Assembly (NCBI GenBank): GCA_022710185.1
Contig: JAKLHK010000010.1
Location: 1-64,000 of the forward strand
Origin: Bacteroidota bacterium
Lineage (GTDB): Bacteria > Bacteroidota > Bacteroidia > Bacteroidales > JAGNHN01
Length of the DNA: 64,000 nucleotides
Reading direction: 5' to 3'
A program made the translations under genes and the position numbers. The notes below the pieces were generated by a model, which had not been told where the DNA came from, did not search any database, and saw only the letters and a list, made by a program, of their open reading frames with translations. Within the stretch, counting starts at the first letter, position 1. The number at the start of each line of letters is the position of its first letter. This document shows positions 57,827 through 64,000 of the stretch, piece after piece.

Positions 57827-57834
57827 TACTTTTG
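57827..57834 (+). promoter_or_regulatory. rsfS-ftsH operon promoter element
   Basis: TACTTTTG, an exact TAnnTTTG match, 19 bases before the rsfS ATG at 57854. The predicted leader is 15 nt. It is probably the main promoter for the run to psd. Confidence 0.6.
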
Positions 57835-57853
57835 CTGGTTAAACCCACTGATT

Positions 57854-58231
57854 ATGATACAAAAACAGGTGATCGACGAAGCAGATGCCATTCTGGCAGC
57901 CGTAGTTGACGGGATGCAGGAAAAAAAAGGCCGTGCCATCGTCAGCCTGGAATTTTCAGAGATGCCCAACGCCCTCTGCGACTATTTCGTGATATGTCAC
58001 GGAATGTCAAGGGTACAGGCAGAGGCCATCGCCGAAGGGGTGGAAGACAGCGTGCGCAGCAAGACGGGTGCCCGGCCCTGGAACCGGGAAGGATTCGAGA
58101 ATGCGGAATGGATTTTGCTGGACTACGTCAACGTCGTGGTCCACATTTTCCAGGAAAACGTCAGGGAATTCTATCAGCTCGAAAAACTATGGGCTGATGC
58201 CCCCTCACGGGACTACCGTTCGGACCACTGA
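57854..58231 (+). CDS. rsfS: Ribosome silencing factor
   Basis: 125 residues. RsfS binds ribosomal protein uL14 and blocks subunit joining when nutrients are scarce. The start at 57854 follows the TACTTTTG element; the longer in-frame start crosses the promoter. Family landmarks: EMPNALCDYFVICHGMSRVQAEAIAEG (usual ..DYFVI..G.S..qv.aIa..) followed by a W.LLDY.NVVVHIF strand, and REFYQLEKLW near the C-terminus. ftsH begins 24 bases downstream. First gene of the rsfS-ftsH-LUD-DUF2007-cdsA-psd run. Confidence 0.93.
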   Translation: MIQKQVIDEADAILAAVVDGMQEKKGRAIVSLEFSEMPNALCDYFVICHGMSRVQAEAIAEGVEDSVRSKTGARPWNREGFENAEWILLDYVNVVVHIFQENVREFYQLEKLWADAPSRDYRSDH

Positions 58232-58255
58232 CGCACACAACAAGGTTGAAAGAGG

Positions 58256-60397
58256 ATGGCAGAGAACAATCAGAACAATCCCGCTAATGGCGCAAACGGC
58301 AAAAAAGCGCGCCCAAGGTTCAGTATGTACTGGGTCTATGCCCTGCTGGCATTGGCCTTCATCGGACTGAACTATTTCCGTCCGGGAACCGAGCCCAAAG
58401 AGATCGAATGGCCCCGCCTGGCCCAGATGATTGGCAAGCAGGACATCGCCAAGGTGGTCGTGGTGAACAACAAGTTCGCCGAGATTTACGTCAAGCCCGA
58501 TAAGATCACCGCCGACACCGCCTACCAGGACCTGCGCGAAGGATCGGCCGGAACCACGGCTATCAGCGGGCCGCACTACACCTATAAGTTCATCACCGTC
58601 GATGCCTTCAGGGAAGACCTCAAGGCCGAACAGGAAAGGCTGGTCAGCCGCCGGACCGAAGGCCTTGGACCTGATGAGGTTCATACGGTAGAAGATGAAT
58701 ATGCCATACTGATGACGGCCGAAGAGCGCCGCGACTGGGGCACCGAGGTGCTCAGCTATCTGCTGCCCATCGGCATCCTGGTTGTCGCCTGGATTTTCAT
58801 CATGCGGATGATGAGCCGGGGCAGTGGTGGCGGACAGATCTTCAATATCGGGAAGTCGAAGGCCCAGCTGTTTGACAAGACCACCACCAGTGTCAATATC
58901 ACGTTCAACGATGTGGCCGGACTGGAAGAGGCCAAGGTGGAAGTGATGGAGATCGTGGATTTCCTGAAGAACCCCCGGAAATACACCGAGCTGGGCGGCA
59001 AGATTCCCAAGGGAGCCTTGCTGGTCGGCCCTCCGGGCACCGGTAAGACTCTGCTGGCCAAGGCCGTAGCCGGCGAGGCCAGGGTACCCTTTTTCTCCAT
59101 CTCCGGTTCCGACTTCGTGGAAATGTTCGTCGGGGTGGGAGCTTCCAGGGTACGCGACCTCTTCAAACAAGCCAAGGAAAAGGCGCCCTGCATCATTTTC
59201 ATTGATGAGATTGATGCCATTGGACGGGCCAGGGGAAAAAACCCGATGACCGGGGCGAACGATGAAAGGGAAAACACGCTGAACCAGCTCCTTACCGAGA
59301 TGGACGGCTTTGCCACCAATACCGGGGTGATCATCCTGGCCGCCACCAACCGGGCCGACATCCTGGACCGTGCCCTGCTGCGTGCCGGACGCTTCGACCG
59401 TCAGATCCACGTGGAGCTGCCCGACATCAAGGAAAGGGAATCCATCTTCAAGGTACACTTGCGCCCCCTGAAGATCGACGACAGCATCAGCGTTGACTTT
59501 CTGTCGAAACAGACGCCCGGGTTCAGCGGGGCCGATATTGCCAACGTATGCAATGAGGCGGCACTCATTGCCGCCCGAAAAGGCAAGCGTGCCATTGATC
59601 GGCAGGACTTTATGGATGCGATAGACCGCATCGTAGGTGGTCTGGAGAAGCGGAACAAGATCATTTCCCAGACTGAAAAACGCGTGATCGCCTACCACGA
59701 GGCCGGGCACGCGACCGTGAGCTGGCTACTCGAACACGCCTCTCCCCTGGTGAAGGTCACCATAGTGCCCCGGGGCAAGGCCCTGGGCGCCGCCTGGTAC
59801 CTGCCTGAAGAGCGGCAGATCACCACCTTCGACCAGATGTACGACGAGATGACCTCGGCCCTGGGCGGTCGCGCCTCCGAGGAGATCATGTTCGGGAAGG
59901 TCAGTACCGGAGCACTCAACGACCTGGAAAAGGTGACCAAACAGGCCTATGCCATGGTGGTGTATTTCGGGCTGAACGAGAAGCTCGGGAACATCAGCTA
60001 TTACGACTCTACTGGTCAGCAGGAATACAGTTTTACCAAGCCCTATTCCGAACAAACGGCCCAGACCATCGATGAAGAGATCCACGCCCTGGTAGAGGGC
60101 GCCTATGCCCGGGCACGCCAGATCCTTTCTGACAATAAGGATAAGCTGAGCCAGTTGGCCGACAAGCTACTCGAAAAGGAAGTCATCTTCAGGGAAGACC
60201 TGGAAGCCATCTTCGGCAAGCGCCCCCATGAGCAGGACGAGCTCCTCAGCCATGCACTGATGGCCGCAACGGACGAAGGCATGACGGAGCCCGCAGGCGC
60301 AGCAATCCCGGAAGCTGAAGCTGTCCCGCTGAGTCAGGAAGCAGCACAGCCCTCGGAACCCATTTCCAACCCACCGGTGGCGCCGGAAGAAACCTAA
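58256..60397 (+). CDS. ftsH: ATP-dependent zinc metalloprotease FtsH
   Basis: 713 residues. Inner-membrane AAA+ protease that extracts and degrades misfolded membrane proteins and short-lived regulators. Two transmembrane helices (about 24-41 and 168-186) flank a periplasmic domain. The AAA+ domain has Walker A GPPGTGKT (about 258-265), Walker [10 protein letters not shown] and the ATNR.D.LD..LLR.GRFDR second region of homology. The M41 site HEAGH is at residues 481-485. A Pro/Glu-rich tail follows. The extra ~60-70 C-terminal residues beyond E. coli FtsH are typical for the phylum. Confidence 0.97.
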   Translation: MAENNQNNPANGANGKKARPRFSMYWVYALLALAFIGLNYFRPGTEPKEIEWPRLAQMIGKQDIAKVVVVNNKFAEIYVKPDKITADTAYQDLREGSAGTTAISGPHYTYKFITVDAFREDLKAEQERLVSRRTEGLGPDEVHTVEDEYAILMTAEERRDWGTEVLSYLLPIGILVVAWIFIMRMMSRGSGGGQIFNIGKSKAQLFDKTTTSVNITFNDVAGLEEAKVEVMEIVDFLKNPRKYTELGGKIPKGALLVGPPGTGKTLLAKAVAGEARVPFFSISGSDFVEMFVGVGASRVRDLFKQAKEKAPCIIFIDEIDAIGRARGKNPMTGANDERENTLNQLLTEMDGFATNTGVIILAATNRADILDRALLRAGRFDRQIHVELPDIKERESIFKVHLRPLKIDDSISVDFLSKQTPGFSGADIANVCNEAALIAARKGKRAIDRQDFMDAIDRIVGGLEKRNKIISQTEKRVIAYHEAGHATVSWLLEHASPLVKVTIVPRGKALGAAWYLPEERQITTFDQMYDEMTSALGGRASEEIMFGKVSTGALNDLEKVTKQAYAMVVYFGLNEKLGNISYYDSTGQQEYSFTKPYSEQTAQTIDEEIHALVEGAYARARQILSDNKDKLSQLADKLLEKEVIFREDLEAIFGKRPHEQDELLSHALMAATDEGMTEPAGAAIPEAEAVPLSQEAAQPSEPISNPPVAPEET

Positions 60398-60407
60398 GCC
60401 CAGCCCC

Positions 60408-61052
60408 ATGGAAGAGAGCACTTCACGCGAAAAAGTCCTGAAACGGATACGCAACGCCCTGCTGGAAAAGACCGACAACCCCTTTTCCCGTTCTGTCTTC
60501 GATTCGCCCATTCTTCCGCCCATGGAAGAAGGCTTGGAAGTGGCCTTTGCGGAGCGCCTGATGCAGACCGGTGGCAAGTTTGTATACTGCGAGAATGCGG
60601 ACGAGGTGGTGGCTAACCTCAAGGCCCTTGCCTCAGCCATCGACACTGACACTCTTCTCTGCCTGGAAGGAGAACTGCAGGGCCTGCTCAACCGCGCCGG
60701 ACTGAAGTCCAGTGCTGACCTGGACGCTTTCCGGGAGCAGGGTGCCGGGTTCACTTCCTGCGAAGCCCTGGTGGCCCGCAGCGGGAGCATCATCGTTTCC
60801 AGCAGGCTGACGGGTGGACGCAAACTCAATGCCTTCCCTGACATCCACATCGTTCTGGGCCGCACCTCCCAGCTGGTACCTGAGATCGCCGATGCCCTCG
60901 ATGCCTTGCGTACCCGCTACGGAGTAAGGATACCTTCCGTCATCTCTATGGTAACCGGCCCCAGCCGTACCGCCGATATCGAAAAAACCCTGGTGATGGG
61001 CGCCCACGGCCCCCGCGAACTCTACCTCCTCCTGCTGGAGGACGCATTCTGA
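60408..61052 (+). CDS. LUD-domain (LutC/YkgG family) protein
   Basis: 214 residues. The LUD domain occurs in LutB/LutC of the lactate-oxidising LutABC complex. Here it stands alone: recognisable from CEALVARSGSIIV, the GG-containing SRLTGGRKLNAFPDIHIV strand, and the C-terminal ISMVTGPSRTADIEKTLVMG then GAHGPRELYLLLL. No LutA or LutB partner is in the window, so a lactate role is not implied. It begins 10 bases after ftsH, and DUF2007 follows within seven bases. Confidence 0.87.
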   Translation: MEESTSREKVLKRIRNALLEKTDNPFSRSVFDSPILPPMEEGLEVAFAERLMQTGGKFVYCENADEVVANLKALASAIDTDTLLCLEGELQGLLNRAGLKSSADLDAFREQGAGFTSCEALVARSGSIIVSSRLTGGRKLNAFPDIHIVLGRTSQLVPEIADALDALRTRYGVRIPSVISMVTGPSRTADIEKTLVMGAHGPRELYLLLLEDAF

Positions 61053-61058
61053 CCCCTC

Positions 61059-61259
61059 TTGGACGATTGGACCAGGATATATGAGAGCGACCAGGCCTGG
61101 CAGGCCGGGCTTATCGAGGGCCTGCTACGCGAGGAGGACATCCCCTGCGTGATGCTGAACAAGCAGGACTCCCTCTACCACATCGGAATGTTGGAGATCT
61201 ATGTCAGGCCCGAAGATGTGATCCGTGCAATGAACATCATCCGTGAACGCGCCTCATGA
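61059..61259 (+). CDS. DUF2007 putative signal-transducing protein, TTG start
   Basis: 66 residues. A single DUF2007 domain: an N-terminal YESDQAWQAGLIEGLLREED helix region, the central IPCVMLNKQDSL strand and a C-terminal YVRPEDVIRAMNII helix. The only suitable start is the TTG at 61059, six bases after the LUD stop; no in-frame ATG precedes the conserved domain. The last four bases overlap cdsA (ATGA), so it is coupled to cdsA. The family function is unknown; proteins of this kind are proposed to be small regulatory domains. Confidence 0.82.
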   Translation: MDDWTRIYESDQAWQAGLIEGLLREEDIPCVMLNKQDSLYHIGMLEIYVRPEDVIRAMNIIRERAS

Positions 61260-62077
61260 AAGAACTGCTCATACGCACCGCCAGCGGGACAGTATATGTC
61301 CTGGTCCTCATCGGCAGCATACTGGCCGGGCCCATGGCTTTTGGCGTGGTCCTGGGACTCGTGCTGTTCCTTGCGGTGCGCGAGCTCATCCTGCTGACCG
61401 GCCGCATGGACCGTGGCTGGCATGCCGACCTCCTCGGGGTGGCTGCCATGCTCCTGTTCACCGGACTGGCCCTGGCATGGTTCGAAGCTGGGTTCGCAGC
61501 GCCCTGGCCCTTTTTGCTGGCCTCCTCTATCGCCCTGGGCCTGATGCTGTTCCTGGTTCCCAGGTCCGGGATCCGTCGCAGCGGCATGCAGGCTTACCTC
61601 AGCCTCACCTATCTGGTGCTGCCCCTTTTCATCCTTCTGGCCCTGCTCGATCCCTGGCGCCAGGGGATATCCCATTATGCCTTCGTCCTCGGACTTTTTG
61701 CTATGATATGGACCTTCGACAGCTTCGCCTACCTCACAGGCAAGCTGCTCGGCAAACACCCCCTGGCTCCCCGCATCAGTCCAAAGAAGACCTGGGAAGG
61801 CTTTGCAGGGGGACTCCTCTTCGTCATACTGGCCGCGGTATTGTGGCATAACTGGCACCCAGGTCCAGGCCTGGTTGCCTGGCTGCTGCTCGCCCTGGTG
61901 GCCGGGATCGCCGGAACCCTGGGGGACCTGTTCGAATCCAGTCTGAAACGTTCCGCCGGGGTCAAAGACTCCGGCACCCTCATCCCTGGGCATGGTGGGG
62001 TCTTAGACCGCTTCGACAGCATCCTTTTTGCAGCGCCTCCTGCGCTCCTCATACTGCTCCTCTTCTATACCCACTGA
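61256..62077 (+). CDS. cdsA: Phosphatidate cytidylyltransferase
   Basis: 273-residue inner-membrane enzyme making CDP-diacylglycerol from phosphatidate and CTP, the branch point for all phospholipids. About eight hydrophobic segments. The C-terminal signature is present: DSFAYLTGKLLGKHPLAP, ISPKKTWEGFAGG and the final DSGTLIPGHGGVLDRFDS with the metal-binding acidic residues. Starts in the four-base overlap with DUF2007 and ends two bases before psd, so lipid genes are translated together. Confidence 0.95.
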   Translation: MKELLIRTASGTVYVLVLIGSILAGPMAFGVVLGLVLFLAVRELILLTGRMDRGWHADLLGVAAMLLFTGLALAWFEAGFAAPWPFLLASSIALGLMLFLVPRSGIRRSGMQAYLSLTYLVLPLFILLALLDPWRQGISHYAFVLGLFAMIWTFDSFAYLTGKLLGKHPLAPRISPKKTWEGFAGGLLFVILAAVLWHNWHPGPGLVAWLLLALVAGIAGTLGDLFESSLKRSAGVKDSGTLIPGHGGVLDRFDSILFAAPPALLILLLFYTH

Positions 62078-62079
62078 CC

Positions 62080-62742
62080 ATGAAGATCCATCACGAAGGA
62101 TACCGGCTCATCGCGTTCTTCAGCATACTGGCCCTGCTGGCTGCGCTGGCCATTTATCTCTGGGCACCCATCCCACTGAGCTTCAAGACGGTTGCCTGGG
62201 CCTTGCTGGCCTACTTCGTGGTATTCATCCTCCGTTTCTTTCGTTACCCGCACCGGGAACATCGCAGGAATGAACGCCAGGTCATGGCACCGGCCGACGG
62301 TAAGGTTGTGGTGATCGAAGAAGTGGATGAAGCGGAATACTTCGGAGACCGCCGCATCCAGGTGTCCATTTTCATGTCTCCATACGACGTCCATATCAAT
62401 TGGGTCCCCCTCAGCGGGAAAGTGAGCTACCAAAGGTATTTCCCGGGGCGCTACCTCGTGGCCTGGCACCCCAAGTCTTCCCTGGAGAATGAGCGTACCT
62501 CCGTGGTCCTCACCAACGAGCAGGGAGAGGCCGTATTGGTTCGTCAGATTGCCGGGGCTGTTGCCCGCAGGGTGGTATGCTACGCCCGGGAGGGAGTGCG
62601 CATGGAGCAGGGCAGCGAGCTGGGATTCATCAAGTTTGGGAGCCGGGTGGACCTGCTGCTCCCTCCGGGTGCCCGCGTTGAAGTGGGGCTGAACGAGAGG
62701 GTGAGAGGACGGGAGACCGTGATCGCTACCCTGGGAGAATAA
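62080..62742 (+). CDS. psd: Phosphatidylserine decarboxylase (short, archaeal-type)
   Basis: 220 residues. Makes phosphatidylethanolamine by decarboxylating phosphatidylserine with a self-generated pyruvoyl group. Two N-terminal transmembrane helices (about 9-50) anchor it. The core has RNERQVMAPADGKVV, SIFMSPYDVHINWVPLSG and the autocleavage region GFIKFGSRVDLLLP, where cleavage before the Ser of GS is expected by family rule. The short length and FGSR site place it with archaeal-type Psd. Follows cdsA by two bases. Confidence 0.93.
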   Translation: MKIHHEGYRLIAFFSILALLAALAIYLWAPIPLSFKTVAWALLAYFVVFILRFFRYPHREHRRNERQVMAPADGKVVVIEEVDEAEYFGDRRIQVSIFMSPYDVHINWVPLSGKVSYQRYFPGRYLVAWHPKSSLENERTSVVLTNEQGEAVLVRQIAGAVARRVVCYAREGVRMEQGSELGFIKFGSRVDLLLPPGARVEVGLNERVRGRETVIATLGE

Positions 62743-62794
62743 GCTTTAACAGAACGTTAACATTATGAGCGGTTCCCGTGCCCCGGGCATGACC

Positions 62795-62802
62795 TAACTT
62801 TG
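62795..62802 (+). promoter_or_regulatory. Promoter element of the Cys/His-rich peptide gene
   Basis: TAACTTTG, an exact TAnnTTTG match; the predicted leader to the ATG at 62842 is 35 nt. An in-frame start at 62800 would overlap this element and is rejected. Confidence 0.6.
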
Positions 62803-62841
62803 CCCCTTAATGACCGTATTACATTAATAACATACCCTATC

Positions 62842-62997
62842 ATGCATAACCACGATCATGTGAACGATACTTGTTGTCAAGGTGAAAGCTCCTGCGGCTG
62901 CCATCATGAAGAAGGCGAGATGAAGGTGCATGCCCCCGAAGGCTGTGGGTGCCAGAGCGGGGAAAAGACGGAGCACCATTGCGGTTGCAGCCATTAA
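62842..62997 (+). CDS. Small Cys/His-rich peptide, putative metal-binding
   Basis: 51 residues with eight Cys and nine His: MHNHDHVNDTCC, SCGCHHEEGE, GCGCQSG and HHCGCSH segments. There is no signal peptide or transmembrane helix, so it is cytoplasmic. The paired CC and CxC motifs with flanking His resemble metallothioneins and bacterial copper- or zinc-binding peptides, but no exact family is recognised. It has its own promoter element and a strong terminator, so it is a discrete unit. The metal is unknown; the copper operon at 26.6-31.3 kb makes copper an attractive but untested idea. Confidence 0.72.
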   Translation: MHNHDHVNDTCCQGESSCGCHHEEGEMKVHAPEGCGCQSGEKTEHHCGCSH

Positions 62998-63019
62998 GCA
63001 AGGCCTGGAGCATCATGAG

Positions 63020-63048
63020 GGCTGCCGAAGCGTTCGGCAGCCTTTTTT
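63020..63048 (+). terminator. Intrinsic terminator after the Cys/His-rich peptide gene
   Basis: A perfect 10-bp stem (63020-63029 with 63033-63042) with a GCG loop and six Ts at 63043-63048, 22 bases after the stop codon. Confidence 0.92.
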
Positions 63049-63118
63049 ATTGATGAATGACTGAAATACAAGGGTATGGCATTGGATTTTCCCCCGCGTT
63101 GAATCGTTCCTGCCATCG

Positions 63119-63814
63119 CTAAAGCATATCCTTCAGCTCCCCCAAACTTCGGATCTCATAGGTTGAATTTAGGGTAGCAGGCGCTCCTTCAGGGTTGTAC
63201 CACACCTGGTCCATGCCCGCCATGGCCGCACCCTGGATGTCTACCATCTCATCGTCGCCCACCATCAGGCTCTCCCCGGGCAGGGCACCGCAAAGTCGCA
63301 TCGCTTCGCGAAAGATCCGGGGATCCGGCTTGTTGATGCCGATCTCCTCCGACGACAACACCACATCGAAATATTCCCTAAGCCCTGAATTGTGCAATTT
63401 GTTGGTCTGTACTTCAGTAAACCCGTTGGTGATGATGTGCAGGGGATACTTCTTCCTGAGGTAGTCCAGGACCTCCCTGGCATCGGGAAAGGTGTGATCC
63501 TTCAAGGCGCTGCGTCGCAGGTACTCTTCGCCGAACCAATGAGCGAAGCCCGGATCGTCTATGCCGTAGGATTCGAAGGTGAGCTGGAAGCGCCGCGGGC
63601 TCAGCACCTCCCTGCTGATCTCCCCCCTGCGGTAGGAAGCCCACAAGCCGTCGTTGATGGAATGGTATTGTTTGAGAAACACCTGGAAATCAGGAATCCC
63701 GGGACGGGGCTCCAGGGTTTCATGAAACAGCTCGGTGAGGGTTTCCAGGGAATTGCGCTCGAAGTCCCAGAGGGTGCTGTCCAGGTCGAAAAAGATGTGG
63801 CGGTAGGTTTTCAT
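63119..63814 (-). CDS. YjjG-family HAD nucleotidase/phosphatase
   Basis: 231 residues from the ATG at 63814, five bases after the upstream gene's stop; an ATG at 63832 would overlap that gene. HAD motifs: FFDLDSTLWDF (catalytic Asp), the ITNG second motif, INKPDPRIF (Lys) and MVGDDEMVDIQGAAMAGM (acidic motif). The C1 cap fits the YjjG/noncanonical pyrimidine nucleotidase group, which hydrolyses modified dUMP analogues; substrate specificity is not certain. Together with rdgB and the Nudix gene it adds a third possible nucleotide-sanitation enzyme to the window. Confidence 0.88.
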   Translation of the reverse strand: MKTYRHIFFDLDSTLWDFERNSLETLTELFHETLEPRPGIPDFQVFLKQYHSINDGLWASYRRGEISREVLSPRRFQLTFESYGIDDPGFAHWFGEEYLRRSALKDHTFPDAREVLDYLRKKYPLHIITNGFTEVQTNKLHNSGLREYFDVVLSSEEIGINKPDPRIFREAMRLCGALPGESLMVGDDEMVDIQGAAMAGMDQVWYNPEGAPATLNSTYEIRSLGELKDML

Positions 63815-63819
63815 AGGAT

Positions 63820-64000
63820 TCAGCTCCCCCATCCGAAGTATCCGGCCAGGGCGGTGAGCAGTACCGCCACCAGTAAGCCGGGAATGAGGTTCAGTACTTT
63901 CATCTTCTTAATCTCCAAAATATTGATCCCCATACCGATCAGCATAAGCCCGCCCACTGCGGTGAGCTCTGCCATGATGGCCTCCGTGAGCCAGGGTTCC
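63820..64000 (-). CDS. DUF554 family membrane protein, C-terminal part (5' partial)
   Basis: The minus-strand frame ends at TCA 63820-63822 and runs off the window edge; about 59 residues are visible. They include an AELTAVGGLMLIGMGINIL segment and a final hydrophobic LIPGLLVAVLLTALAGYFGW helix. This matches the C-terminal end of the DUF554 (YdfK/YqgA-like) membrane proteins. Function unknown. It directly precedes the HAD phosphatase gene (5-base gap to its ATG), so they may be one operon. Confidence 0.72.
   Translation of the reverse strand, partial: EPWLTEAIMAELTAVGGLMLIGMGINILEIKKMKVLNLIPGLLVAVLLTALAGYFGWGS

Noticed and set aside
58205..59710. Minus-strand open frame of 501 codons opposite ftsH
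   Set aside because: Covers the highly conserved AAA+ coding region on the other strand, with no domain of its own.
60408..61052. Lactate utilisation (LutC)
   Set aside because: No LutA or LutB partner is present; the gene sits between ftsH and cdsA, so only the LUD fold is claimed.

Overview
The window is about 64 kb of GC-rich chromosome from a member of the Bacteroidota. Three things point there: several proteins end in type IX secretion (T9SS) C-terminal sorting domains, many genes are preceded by the Bacteroidota promoter element TAnnTTTG, and Shine-Dalgarno sequences are generally absent. Menaquinone genes of the futalosine route (mqnB, mqnD, mqnE) are present. Genus and class cannot be fixed from the sequence alone. 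I see no phage, transposon, CRISPR array, tRNA or 16S/23S rRNA gene. The one structural RNA gene is RNase P RNA.

Layout. (1) 1-21.8 kb: two giant paralogous surface proteins of over 3,600 residues each (the first is cut by the window start). Both are built from Ig-like, PKD-like and cohesin-like modules and end in T9SS sorting domains; the first also has a dockerin-like segment. (2) 21.9-26.4 kb: a MATE transporter, a YD-repeat protein and a lipoprotein prolyl oligopeptidase. (3) 26.6-31.3 kb, minus strand: a four-gene operon of a TonB-dependent receptor, a small MmpS-like lipoprotein, an MbnP-like protein and an MbnH-like di-haem protein. This looks like a copper-acquisition system. The receptor carries a CxxxM...HxM residue set like the copper site described for OprC. 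(4) 31.5-33.4 kb: a DUF2027/Smr protein, rnpB and a non-coding tract with short repeats. (5) 33.4-42.7 kb: a secreted TPR protein, an outer-membrane barrel protein, gyrB and a tail-specific protease. (6) 42.7-49.2 kb: mqnD, mqnB, two T9SS-type secreted proteins and mqnE. (7) 49.3-57.7 kb: a PASTA/T9SS/RluD operon, ddl, the nucleotide-sanitation pair rdgB/Nudix, pyrE, an SRPBCC protein and a biotin ligase. (8) 57.9-62.7 kb: an operon-like run rsfS-ftsH-LUD-DUF2007-cdsA-psd. (9) 62.8-64 kb: a 51-residue Cys/His-rich peptide, a HAD phosphatase and the 3' end of a DUF554 membrane protein.

Two themes connect the regions. The first is the cell surface: T9SS cargo, cohesin/dockerin modules, PASTA, Ddl and phospholipid synthesis (CdsA, Psd). 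The second is a recurrent promoter architecture. The RNase P 5' end inferred from its P1 helix lies five nucleotides after a TACCTTTG element. The same spacing puts the predicted transcription start exactly on the ATG of pyrE and of the DUF2027/Smr gene, and one nucleotide before the ATG of the secreted protease, so these mRNAs are predicted to be leaderless.

The most notable candidates are the OprC-like/MmpS-like/MbnP/MbnH copper operon, the paired cohesin/dockerin giants, the leaderless promoters and the Cys/His-rich peptide.
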